A stretch of DNA of 38,677 nt from Deltaproteobacteria bacterium (GTDB lineage: Bacteria > Myxococcota_A > Polyangia > Polyangiales > JADJMO01): assembly GCA_016182965.1 (NCBI GenBank), contig JACPFM010000155.1, forward strand, positions 1-38,677. The letters are read 5' to 3'. The first letter of the stretch is position 1. The number at the start of each line of letters is the position of its first letter. The translations under genes and the position numbers were made by a program. Shown piece by piece: positions 23,218-30,780 of the stretch. The notes under the pieces were generated by a model. That model was not told the DNA's origin and did no database searches. It saw only the letters and a list, made by a program, of their open reading frames with translations.

Positions 23218-24594
23218 ATGTTCAAGAAGGTCCTCATCGCCAACCGCGGCGAGATCGCGCGCCGCGTCGCCCGCACCTGCAGGCGCCTCGGCATCGCCAC
23301 CGTGGCCGTGTACAGCGACGCCGACGCCGACGGGCCGCACGTCCGCGAGTGCGACGAGGCCGTGCGCGTCGGCCCGGCGCAGGTCAAGGAGAGCTACCTG
23401 AACGCGGCCGCGATCATCGAGGCGGCGAGGTCGACCGGCGCCGAGGCGATCCACCCGGGCTACGGCCTCTTGAGCGAGAAGAGCTCGTTCGCGCGCGCGG
23501 TCCGCGAGGCGGGTCTGGTCTTCATCGGCCCGGCGCCCGAGGCGCTCGACGCGTTCGGCGACAAGATGCGCGCGCGGCACGTGGCCCTCTCGGCCGGCGT
23601 GCCGCCGGTCCCGGGCGTCGACGAGCCGATCCCCACCGACGACGTCGCGCGCGCGAAGGCCGAGGCCGCCCGCGTCGGCTATCCCATCGTCGTCAAGGCG
23701 GTGGGCGGCGGCGGCGGCATCGGCATGCAGGTCGTCAAGGACGAAGCCGGCATCGAGCGCGCGCTCAAGTCGTGCAGCGATCGCGGCGCGCAGGCCTTCG
23801 GCGATCCGCGCGTGTACCTCGAGCGCTACGTGCAGTCGCCGCGGCACATCGAGGTGCAGGTGTTCTGCGACGCGCACGGCAACGCCGTCGCGCTCGGCGA
23901 GCGCGAGTGCTCGGTGCAGCGCCGCCACCAGAAGATCCTCGAGGAGTCGCCGTCGCCGTTGTTCGTCGGCGAAGAGGGCGACCGCGCCCGCAAGCTGCTC
24001 TTCGATCGCGCGCTCGCGGTCGTGACCAAGGCCCACTACGTCAACGCCGGGACCGTCGAGTTCATCGTCGACGCGCAGAACCCGTCGGAGCCCTATTTCC
24101 TCGAGGTCAACGCGCGCCTGCAGGTCGAGCACCCGGTCACCGAGATGTGCACCGGCATCGATCTCGTCGAGGTGCAGCTCCGCGTCGCCGCCGGCGAGCC
24201 GCTCCCCGACTACGTGCGCAACGCGCAGCGTCGCGGCGCGTCGATCGAGGTCCGCCTCTACGCCGAGGAGCCGCGCAAGGGCTTCCTCCCGCGCCCCGGG
24301 CCGGTCGACGAGCTCGCCTGGCCGCAGGCGGGCGACGATCTGCGCGTCGAGGCGGGCGTCGAGCAGGGCTCGAAGGTCACTCCCTACTACGACCCGATGA
24401 TCGCCAAGATCGTCTCCTACGGCGGGGACCGAGACCAGGCGATCGCGCGCCTCGATCGTGCGCTCTCGGAGCTGAAGATCGGCCCGGTCATCACCAACCG
24501 CGATTTCCTCCGCGACGTGCTTTCGAGCCAGCGCTTCCGGGCGGGCGATTACGACACGCTCTTCGCGGAGGCGCTCGCGAAGCAGCCCGTCTGA
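23218..24594 (+). CDS. accC: Biotin carboxylase subunit (AccC-type)
   Basis: 458 residues, normal for the family. It carboxylates the biotin of a carrier protein using ATP and bicarbonate, for acetyl-CoA or another acyl-CoA/pyruvate carboxylase. MFKKVLIANRGEIA fixes the start. Other hallmarks are IHPGYGLLSE, the ATP-grasp glycine loop (VGGGGGIGM), ERYVQSPRHIEVQVF, ERECSVQRRHQKILEE and EVNARLQVEHPVTEM. The glycine loop has Ile where AccC usually has Arg or Lys (GGGGRGM), so it may belong to a side branch. No carboxyltransferase or biotin-carrier gene is adjacent, so the acyl substrate cannot be deduced. A weak hairpin (GCCCGT/ACGGGC) spans the stop codon. Confidence 0.92.
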   Translation: MFKKVLIANRGEIARRVARTCRRLGIATVAVYSDADADGPHVRECDEAVRVGPAQVKESYLNAAAIIEAARSTGAEAIHPGYGLLSEKSSFARAVREAGLVFIGPAPEALDAFGDKMRARHVALSAGVPPVPGVDEPIPTDDVARAKAEAARVGYPIVVKAVGGGGGIGMQVVKDEAGIERALKSCSDRGAQAFGDPRVYLERYVQSPRHIEVQVFCDAHGNAVALGERECSVQRRHQKILEESPSPLFVGEEGDRARKLLFDRALAVVTKAHYVNAGTVEFIVDAQNPSEPYFLEVNARLQVEHPVTEMCTGIDLVEVQLRVAAGEPLPDYVRNAQRRGASIEVRLYAEEPRKGFLPRPGPVDELAWPQAGDDLRVEAGVEQGSKVTPYYDPMIAKIVSYGGDRDQAIARLDRALSELKIGPVITNRDFLRDVLSSQRFRAGDYDTLFAEALAKQPV

Positions 24595-24629
24595 GGGGCA
24601 CGGGCTTCGTACCGCCGGCGCGCAGAGCG

Positions 24630-25754
24630 TCACTTGCAGATGGGCGCCGCCTTCGGCGCAGCGAGCGACTGCGCCTTCGGATCGAACATCACGAGCCCCG
24701 GCGGGTTCGCGTACCCGATCGCCCAGGTCCCGTCGTCGAGCTTCGCGCTGCCGAGGACGAACGTCTCCGGCTCGTCCCGCGGCTTGCTCGGCATCGTGAG
24801 CCGCTTGGTCGCGTAGGTCTTCGCGTCGACGACGCCCAACGTGACCTTGCCCTCGAGCTTCCCGTCGGCGCCGTACGATCGCTCCTCGTTGCCGACCAGG
24901 AACGTGTCGTCGCCGAGCTGGACGAACAGCGCAGGATCGCCGATCGAGTGGAGCTTCCCCGTCTTGGTGTCGAGGAAGGCCTGCGTGCCGGCGGGGCCGC
25001 AGCAACGGTACGAAGACAGCACGATGTGCGAGCCATGCCAGTGCGCAGACCAGTTGTCGCTCGGGTCGGCGAACATGTCGGGCTTGTTCGGCACACCCAC
25101 GGGGAGGGCGAAGCTCGCCGTCTTCTTGCCGGTGTCGACGTCGAAGAGCTCGCCGAACACCTTGTGCTGCGCGATGCCGGCCGCCTTCGCCTTCGACGGC
25201 ACGAAGCGGTAGAGGAACAACCGCTTGCCGTCGGCGCTCACCCCGCCTTCGAGCTCTGCGCCCTCGCGAGGCTTGAAGCCGGGCTTCACCGTCTTGCAGA
25301 TCGGCTTCTCGGTCTGCTCGCCCGCCCAGGGGCAGATCTTCGCGTTCGCGCCGTCGGTGCTCAGCGTGAAGGGCGTGGGCATCTCGCCGACCGGTGCGGG
25401 CACGAACCCGTCGGCGCGCCCCCATTTGCCGGTCGCGAGATCGTACCCGAGGCACGAGGGCTCCGCGTGACCCTCGCCTGCGACGCAGAGGTAGAGCGCG
25501 CCGCCCTTTCGCTCGAACGCGGCCAGGGCTCCCTCCGCGTAGATCGCGGGGATGCACGCCGGCATCGGCTCGGGGGGCTTGGCCGAAGCGCTCGGCGCCG
25601 CGGGCGAGGCGGTCGGTGCGGCCGCGACGCTCGGAGACGCCGGCGGCAGCTTGGGGGCGGACGGCTCCGGGGGCGATCCCGTGCAGCCGCCGAGCGATCC
25701 GAGGACCACCAGCCCTGAGAACGAGGCGAGCGAGGCGAGCGATCGAGCGTTCAT
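24630..25754 (-). CDS. Lipoprotein with WD/propeller-like repeats, unknown function
   Basis: 374 residues from the ATG at 25754, where the lipoprotein signal starts (Cys24 in GSLGGC). The frame runs open 43 codons upstream but those lack sense. A Pro/Ala/Ser spacer (about 27-62) precedes a domain with blade-like repeats: LYLCVAGEGHAEPSCLGYDLATGKW, shortened here to CLGYDLATGKW, then GELFDVDTGKKTASF, AFLDTKTGKLHSIGD, VVDAKTYATKRL. The 'D..TGK' turns are typical of beta-propellers. Eight or so cysteines include CC in SSYRCCGP. It converges with accC (35 bp apart). Confidence 0.83.
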   Translation of the reverse strand: MNARSLASLASFSGLVVLGSLGGCTGSPPEPSAPKLPPASPSVAAAPTASPAAPSASAKPPEPMPACIPAIYAEGALAAFERKGGALYLCVAGEGHAEPSCLGYDLATGKWGRADGFVPAPVGEMPTPFTLSTDGANAKICPWAGEQTEKPICKTVKPGFKPREGAELEGGVSADGKRLFLYRFVPSKAKAAGIAQHKVFGELFDVDTGKKTASFALPVGVPNKPDMFADPSDNWSAHWHGSHIVLSSYRCCGPAGTQAFLDTKTGKLHSIGDPALFVQLGDDTFLVGNEERSYGADGKLEGKVTLGVVDAKTYATKRLTMPSKPRDEPETFVLGSAKLDDGTWAIGYANPPGLVMFDPKAQSLAAPKAAPICK

Positions 25755-25886
25755 GTGTGCACCAGCCTGTGCGGGCCATGATCGACCGGAAAGCGTGCGG
25801 CGGTCCACGCGCGTCGTCGTCGGGGTTCGGACGACCTCCGTCAGGCGCATGAGCGCGTCGAGCTGCTGCGACTCGACCTGCACCGG

Positions 25887-26021
25887 TCAGCGCTGCAGCA
25901 ACGTGCTTCGCCACATCCTGAACGAGCCGCACTCGGTCCCGGCGGTGCAGGCGGTGTCGCGGCAGATGCCGCTCACGCAGTTGCCGCTCGAGCAGGCCGC
26001 TTTCGCCGGTCGCCGGTGCAC
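25887..26021 (-). pseudogene. Cys-rich coding remnant (myxobacterial 'CSSG-C-V-G-C' type)
   Basis: Reading the complement from GTG 26021 to TGA 25887 gives 44 residues containing CSSGNCVSGICRDTACTAG, then TECGS. This cysteine spacing is the common repeat of secreted Cys-rich proteins in Myxococcota (usually ending ICC or VCC). The frame is open back to about 26092 without a good start or signal peptide, and ends in an unrelated short tail. It is in the same frame as the downstream lipoprotein and separated from it by one stop plus a noncoding-looking stretch. Most likely a fragment of a lost gene. Confidence 0.4.
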
Positions 26022-26057
26022 GCGTCGCCCCGCACGGGACACCGAGAAACGCGCTTC

Positions 26058-26086
26058 TTGACACAGAGGACTGTCACGGTTATGGG
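26058..26086 (+). promoter_or_regulatory. Strong sigma70-type promoter for the 41-residue membrane protein
   Basis: A perfect -35 TTGACA (26058-26063), an optimal 17-bp spacer and TATGGG as -10 (26081-26086). The start of transcription would be near 26093, giving a 5' leader of about 47 bases before the ATG at 26140. It is the best consensus match I found in the window. Confidence 0.6.
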
Positions 26087-26139
26087 TGCAACATCACCCG
26101 ATGGCGTGGCGCTGCGCCACCCCGGGGAGGAGCAGACCC

Positions 26140-26265
26140 ATGCAAACCACCTCGCTGCGCCGCCTCACGCTGGGCGACGTGAACGTCTTCGTCCGTGCGG
26201 CCCTTGGCGTCGGCCTCGCTCTCGTGACGATCTGGCTCTACTGGTCCCTGCAGTTCAGGATCTGA
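26140..26265 (+). CDS. 41-residue single-pass membrane protein
   Basis: Begins with ATG 26140 eight bases after GGGGAGGAG, an excellent ribosome binding site, and about 50 bp after a consensus-like promoter. The product (MQTTSLRRLTLGDVNVFVRA and then one hydrophobic helix, about residues 19-37, ending SLQFRI) has a basic cytoplasmic N-terminus and a short outer tail. No homologue recognised. The combination of promoter, ribosome binding site and a clean membrane helix makes it convincing despite its size. It could act as a regulator or subunit of a membrane complex, but there is no neighbour to suggest which. Confidence 0.7.
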   Translation: MQTTSLRRLTLGDVNVFVRAALGVGLALVTIWLYWSLQFRI

Positions 26266-26367
26266 CGCCTCTAAGAAGGCCGGGTCTCGCCTGCCGGCTC
26301 GACCGGCTCTGGCTCGACCCCCGCGCTCGAAGCCGTCGGTCCCCCGGGATCTGAGCTGAGCACACCG

Positions 26368-26940
26368 CTACTCAGTGCATGTCGCGCACTCAGGCTGTAG
26401 TCGCTCCACCCGGTAGGGGCCCTCGAGATTGGGTCCGATCAGCGCGAAGACGCCGAGGCCTCCGGCGGAGAGGCGCACATATCCCCGGCCGGAGGCCAGC
26501 CGGGCCGAGCACGAGGTGCGCGACCAGACCTCGCCAGCGAAGTCGCCCGTCGTCCGGCCCCGGTACGACCAATAGAGGGACTCGCCGAAGCTCGTGACGA
26601 ACCCGGGGCTCCGGTGGCGTTGAAGCACTCGAACCGCGCTCTCGGAGTACTCGCGAATCTCGTAGCCAGACGAGTGGGCGACGGCGACGAGGCACCCGGT
26701 GTCGGTCGCCGCCACGGAGTGCAGGTGGCCTTCGTCGGAGCGAGGAATCGCCGCCGGCAGACCCCCCGGCGGCGTACGCACGAGGACGCCGTCGCTCACC
26801 CAACACACGGCGCCGCGGTTCGCGTGAATCACCTCGATCGCCGCACCGTCGCCGATGCGAGCGAGACCAAGTGGTGCGAGCGCGTCGGGAGTGCGCGACG
26901 ACGGCCGAGTAACCGCCCGCACCAACCAAGAGGGCGCCAC
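26368..26940 (-). pseudogene. 3' remnant of a beta-propeller-type gene, frameshifted
   Basis: The last ~165 codons are coherent: blade-like units such as IEVIHANRGAVCWVSDG, VRTPPGGLPAAI, GCLVAVAHSSGYEIREY, GESLYWSYRG, ending in ECATCTE. This is the style of lipoprotein or secreted propellers that alternate 'V.W.....I.R.P..GG.P'. Upstream, propeller-like sequence appears in different frames (GISVANGGALLVGAGGYSAV in another frame at about 26890-26950; AAVCIGADDGAVAS in the first frame at about 26980-27020) with stops between. This suggests at least two frameshifts and loss of the 5' end. Starts at GTG 26940 or 26922 are formally possible but have no ribosome binding site. Confidence 0.5.
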
Positions 26941-27097
26941 CGTTAGCGACCGAGATCCCGGTCGTCGCCCTCGACTCGCGACAGCGCCGTCGTCGGCACC
27001 GATGCAGACAGCGGCTGCCGTACCTCGGTGAACGCGATCACCGACGGTCGGTGAATGGGTCGTCACCGGAGGTCGGCTTCGGACTATCCTGCTCCTC

Positions 27098-28684
27098 GTG
27101 GAGCGGCCCCCGATCTTCCACTTCAACGAGCAACGCGCGGATCTGCAGCGCGCGGTCGTCGATCGCGTCATCGCCGAGGCGCGCGACCCGGTCTTCCTCC
27201 TCAACGACGCGGCGTACCACGAGATCCGCCGCCTCGAGCCGGCCGGCAAGACCGACGAGGCCCTCGAGTGGCGCAAGCTCGCGCGCATGCTCGGCGGCCT
27301 CGACAGGGCGCGCGCGACCGAGATCCTGCGCGACAAGGCCATGTGGTACGCGAAGGACGTCAACGGCAACTTCGATCGCCGGGTCTACGCGTTCGCCAGC
27401 CGCGTGCTGCCGGCCGGCATGTCGGTGTTCCTCCGGCCGAACGTCGTCGCCGAGCGCCACCCGCTCGAGATCCTGCGGGGCGACGCGATGGCCGAGCGCA
27501 TCGTCACCTCCGGCGCCATCGCGCACATCCGCAAGCTCGCCGAGCTCGGCACCGTGGTCTACGTGCCGACCCACCTCTCGAACCTCGACTCGCCGGTGTT
27601 CGCCTACGCGCTGCAGGCCGCGGGGCTGCCGCCGGTCACCTACGGCGCCGGCGTGAACCTGTTCACGAACCCGGTGCTGTCGTTCTTCATGCGCAACCTC
27701 GGCGCCTACCGCGTCGATCGGCGGCTGCGGTTCGAGCTCTACAAGCAGGTGCTCAAGACCTACTCGAGCATCCTCATCGAGCGCGGGTTCCACTCGCTGT
27801 TCTTCCCCGGCGGCACGCGATCGCGCAGCGGCGGCGTCGAGCGCAAGCTCAAGCTCGGTCTCGCCGGCACCGGCCTCGAGGCCTTCGTGCGCACGAGCGC
27901 GCAGGGCCGGCCGCGCAAGGTGTTCTTCGTCCCCGCGACGATCAACTACATGCTGACGCTCGAGGCCGAGACGCTGATCGACGACTGGCTGCAGGAGCAG
28001 GGCCGGGCGCGCTACATCATCGAGGACGACGAGTCGACGCGGCTCGATCGGATGACCGTCCTCGCGCGCAAGCTCGTGCAGATGGATGAGTCGTGCGCGG
28101 TGCGCTTCGGCACCCCGCTCGACCCCTTCGGCAACGAGGTCGACGAGCACGGCGTGTCGCACGATCACCGCGGGCGCCCCATCGATCCGCTCTCCTACGT
28201 CGTGCGCGACGGCAAGCCGGCGCTCGATCACGCGCGCGACGCCCAGTACACGCGCGAGCTCGGCGAGGTGGTGATGCAGCACTACCTGAGGGACACCATC
28301 GCGATGCCCACGCACGTGGTGGCGACGGCGGCGTTCGCGCTCTTGCGTCGCCGCATGCCGTCGGCCGATCTGTTCTCGCTCGTGCGCCGGCGCGACGAGA
28401 TCGTCCTTCCCTGGCAGGACATGCACGACGAGATCGAGCGCACGCAGCGTCGCGTCGCCGAGCTCGAGCGCCGTGAAGACATCGTGCTCTCGTCGGCGGT
28501 CCGCGGCGCCACCGCCACCGAGCTGCTGAACGACGCGGAGCGCGCGCTCAACGGCTATCACTCGCACGCCATCCTACGCAGCCGCGAACAGGGCGTGGCG
28601 CTGCTCGATCCGAAGGTGCTCCTCTATTACCAGAACCGCCTCGCGGCCCACGGCGTCGCGTGGGAGGGGGGGATCGCGCGATGA
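27098..28684 (+). CDS. PlsB-like glycerol-phosphate acyltransferase family protein
   Basis: 528 residues. Enzymes of this superfamily acylate glycerol-3-phosphate or lysophosphatidate at the membrane, the first steps of phospholipid synthesis. Motif I is PTHLSNLD (157-164, His159 and Asp164 intact). Motif II is GAYRVDR (202-208) and motif IV is FVPATINY (277-284). Motif III reads FPGGTRSRSG (236-245) where most members have Glu in P-E-G-T-R-S-R, so a residue linked to glycerol-phosphate binding is Gly. The ~240 residues after motif IV are longer than in PlsC and more like PlsB. The start is GTG 27098 with no ribosome binding site; TATCCT lies exactly seven bases upstream, so the mRNA may be leaderless. 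The stop overlaps the GpsA-like start (ATGA). Confidence 0.88.
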   Translation: MERPPIFHFNEQRADLQRAVVDRVIAEARDPVFLLNDAAYHEIRRLEPAGKTDEALEWRKLARMLGGLDRARATEILRDKAMWYAKDVNGNFDRRVYAFASRVLPAGMSVFLRPNVVAERHPLEILRGDAMAERIVTSGAIAHIRKLAELGTVVYVPTHLSNLDSPVFAYALQAAGLPPVTYGAGVNLFTNPVLSFFMRNLGAYRVDRRLRFELYKQVLKTYSSILIERGFHSLFFPGGTRSRSGGVERKLKLGLAGTGLEAFVRTSAQGRPRKVFFVPATINYMLTLEAETLIDDWLQEQGRARYIIEDDESTRLDRMTVLARKLVQMDESCAVRFGTPLDPFGNEVDEHGVSHDHRGRPIDPLSYVVRDGKPALDHARDAQYTRELGEVVMQHYLRDTIAMPTHVVATAAFALLRRRMPSADLFSLVRRRDEIVLPWQDMHDEIERTQRRVAELERREDIVLSSAVRGATATELLNDAERALNGYHSHAILRSREQGVALLDPKVLLYYQNRLAAHGVAWEGGIAR

Positions 28685-29679
28685 ACGGCAACGGCAACGG
28701 CCACGGCAAGCGCCCGAAGCTGTCGGTCGTCGGCGGCGGCGCGTGGGGCGTCGCGCTGGCGACCGCCGCCGCGTCGGCCGGCTCGGACGTGCTCCTCTAC
28801 AGCCGCAGGCAGCACGAGCTGCGGCGCGGCATCACGCAGACCGACGACCTCACGTCGCTCGCCACGCACGCGCGCACCATCCTGCTCGCGGTGCCCACCA
28901 CGCACGTGCGCGATCTCGCGCGCGAGCTCGGCGATCACCTCGACGGCCACCACGTGCTGGTCCACGGCGTCCGCGGGCTCGTCGCGCGGCCGACCAACGA
29001 CCCGGCGTGGGAGGGCGACGATCTGATCACCATCTCCGCGATGCTGCGCGAGGAGACGCCCGCCCGTCGGTTCGGCGCGCTCGGCGGCCCGGTCCTGACG
29101 GAGGAGCTGGCCGCCGGGCTCCCCTCGGTGATGGTCGTCGCCTCGCACTACCCCGAGGTGATCGACGAGGTGCGCGGCACGCTCGGCGGCAGCAGCCTGC
29201 GCATCTACACCACCGACGATCTGCTCGGCCTCGAGTGGGCGTCGGCGCTGGTGAGCATCCTCGCCATCGCCATCGGCTTCGCGCGCGGCGCGGGGATCGG
29301 CGCCGGGCTCATGTCGGCGTTCGCGATCCGCGGCGTGCACGAGGCGGCGCGCGTGGGCATGGCCGCCGGCGCCGTCGAGCGCACCTTCCTCGGCCTCGGC
29401 GGGTTCGGCGATCTGCTCGCGGCGATGAGCCAGGGCAATCGTCCCGAGGTCCGGCTCGGCGAGTCGCTCGCGCGCGGCGAGTCGATGGAGTCGACGCTCG
29501 CCAAGCTCGGTCAGCGCATCGAGGCCGTCGAGCTGGCCCCGCGCGTCGCCGAGTTCGCCGAGCGGCACAAGGTCGAAGCGCCGATCCTCAACACCGTCGC
29601 GCGCGGCATCCTCGCGCGTCGCCCGGTCGACGATCTGGTGCAGCTCTTGATGACCGCGCCGATGAGTCGCAAGGCGTGA
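28681..29679 (+). CDS. GpsA-like glycerol-3-phosphate dehydrogenase homologue lacking catalytic lysines
   Basis: 332 residues. GpsA normally makes glycerol-3-phosphate from dihydroxyacetone phosphate with NAD(P)H. The Rossmann motif is intact (VVGGGAWGVALA, 16-27), as are GGPVLTEELAAGLPS (135-149) and GLGGFGDL (238-245). Missing residues: the KGI lysine is Arg98 (GVRGL), and the GALKN lysine and Asn are Val191 and Ser192 (SALVSILAIA). The Thr a few residues after GDL is Ala248. Asp244 and the phosphate-binding Arg region (NRPEVRLG) remain. It therefore looks unable to do standard catalysis: a pseudoenzyme, a sensor, or an enzyme with another chemistry. The start ATG overlaps the acyltransferase stop; an upstream in-frame ATG at 28660 is less likely. 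Confidence 0.87.
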   Translation: MNGNGNGHGKRPKLSVVGGGAWGVALATAAASAGSDVLLYSRRQHELRRGITQTDDLTSLATHARTILLAVPTTHVRDLARELGDHLDGHHVLVHGVRGLVARPTNDPAWEGDDLITISAMLREETPARRFGALGGPVLTEELAAGLPSVMVVASHYPEVIDEVRGTLGGSSLRIYTTDDLLGLEWASALVSILAIAIGFARGAGIGAGLMSAFAIRGVHEAARVGMAAGAVERTFLGLGGFGDLLAAMSQGNRPEVRLGESLARGESMESTLAKLGQRIEAVELAPRVAEFAERHKVEAPILNTVARGILARRPVDDLVQLLMTAPMSRKA

Positions 29680-29727
29680 ATCGTCAGTCAGGAGCCAGAG
29701 AGGGCAATACGCGGCTCCCGTCTCGGC

Positions 29728-29755
29728 TGACGACTGACGACTGACGACTGACGAC
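29728..29755 (-). repeat. Four-unit 7-bp array (TGACGAC), inverted arm
   Basis: Four perfect TGACGAC units, which read GTCGTCA on the complement, lie three bases past the stop of the minus-strand lipoprotein gene. A short opposing piece (TCGTCAGTCA, 29681-29690) sits directly after the GpsA-like stop, so the 79-bp convergent gap is bracketed by inverted copies of the unit. Confidence 0.88.
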
Positions 29756-29758
29756 TCG

Positions 29759-30670
29759 TCAGAGCGCCTTCCGGCGCACGCCGACCAGCGACAGCCAGCC
29801 GATCTGGCCGACGATGGTCTTGCCGTCGTCGCTCACCTTCGCGCCACTTCCCGGGAACCACTGCCCGATCTCGACCGGCAGGCCCTTGGCCTGATCGAAG
29901 TTGTGGATGAAGAGCTCGACCTCGGTGCCCGCGGGCCAGCCCTTGCTGTTCGGCAGCGTGAGCTTCGCCGGCGGCTCGAGGACGGTGTTCTGCGGGCCGA
30001 TCGAGAAGATCAGCTCGAGGCCCTTGCCCTGATCGAGCTCCGGCAGCCACTTGGGGACCTCGATCGCGCGGTAGTCCTGATATGGCGCGAACTCGTCGAT
30101 CTTCGCGTTGGTGGCGCCGGCGGCGAGCTCCAGCGTGACGCCGTTCTGCGTGAGCGTCTGCGCCTTGCCGATCTCGATCGGGAGGCCGGCCAAAGGCAGG
30201 CGCGTCACCGGCACGCCGGTGAACGTGAAGCTCGTCTCGGGGTTGCGCAGCGGCACCGCGAACTGCACGAACTGATCGAACCCGAAGAGCCGGAACGACG
30301 GCTGGGTCAGCCAGTGACACTGCACGAGGTGCACCTTGCCGGCGGCGTCGGTGTCGGTGTGCACGCAGCGGGTGGGCGAGCACGCCATGATGGTGATGCC
30401 CTCGATCGGCTTCTCGTCGAGCCCGTTCACCTGGACGTCGAGCGTCTTGATGCAGTTCCAACCGGCAGGCACCGGCTCGCCGGAGAGCTCCGTCGAGCAG
30501 GCGCCCTCGCACGTGAGCGGTTGGTTCGCGCTCGCGTCGTACGGTGGCCGGCCGGTGTCGCGGCGCGCGTCGACGCCGGCGTCCGTCGCCGCGACGTTCG
30601 CGTCTTCGCTCGAGCACGCCACGGCTCCGAGCAGCGAAAGGCACACGATCACCCACCGTCCACGCGACAT
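29759..30670 (-). CDS. Lipoprotein with carboxypeptidase-regulatory-like and C-terminal beta domains
   Basis: 303 residues from the ATG at 30670, with GGGAGGA eight bases upstream. The signal ends at Cys19 (LLGAVAC), then an Asp/Ala-rich spacer typical of Polyangia lipoproteins (TDAGVDARRDTG). The first domain (about 65-150) has LDVQVNGLDEKPIEGITIMA and TDTDAAGKVHLVQC, a carboxypeptidase-regulatory-like beta sandwich with paired Cys. The C-terminal half (about 170-303) has PPAKLTLPNSKGWPAGTEVE and VSDDGKTI and ends GWLSLVGVRR, a beta-rich domain that I recognise only as recurring in myxobacterial surface proteins. It converges with the GpsA-like gene and is divergent from holA. Confidence 0.83.
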   Translation of the reverse strand: MSRGRWVIVCLSLLGAVACSSEDANVAATDAGVDARRDTGRPPYDASANQPLTCEGACSTELSGEPVPAGWNCIKTLDVQVNGLDEKPIEGITIMACSPTRCVHTDTDAAGKVHLVQCHWLTQPSFRLFGFDQFVQFAVPLRNPETSFTFTGVPVTRLPLAGLPIEIGKAQTLTQNGVTLELAAGATNAKIDEFAPYQDYRAIEVPKWLPELDQGKGLELIFSIGPQNTVLEPPAKLTLPNSKGWPAGTEVELFIHNFDQAKGLPVEIGQWFPGSGAKVSDDGKTIVGQIGWLSLVGVRRKAL

Positions 30671-30780
30671 CGCCCCATCCTCCCGCCGATCGCTCCGAAG
30701 GCCAGTGACCAGCCCGGACACCCTGACATTTAGCATCGGCCTTGCCGCACGCCGGCGTCGCCCGTACCCCTTGGAATCCG

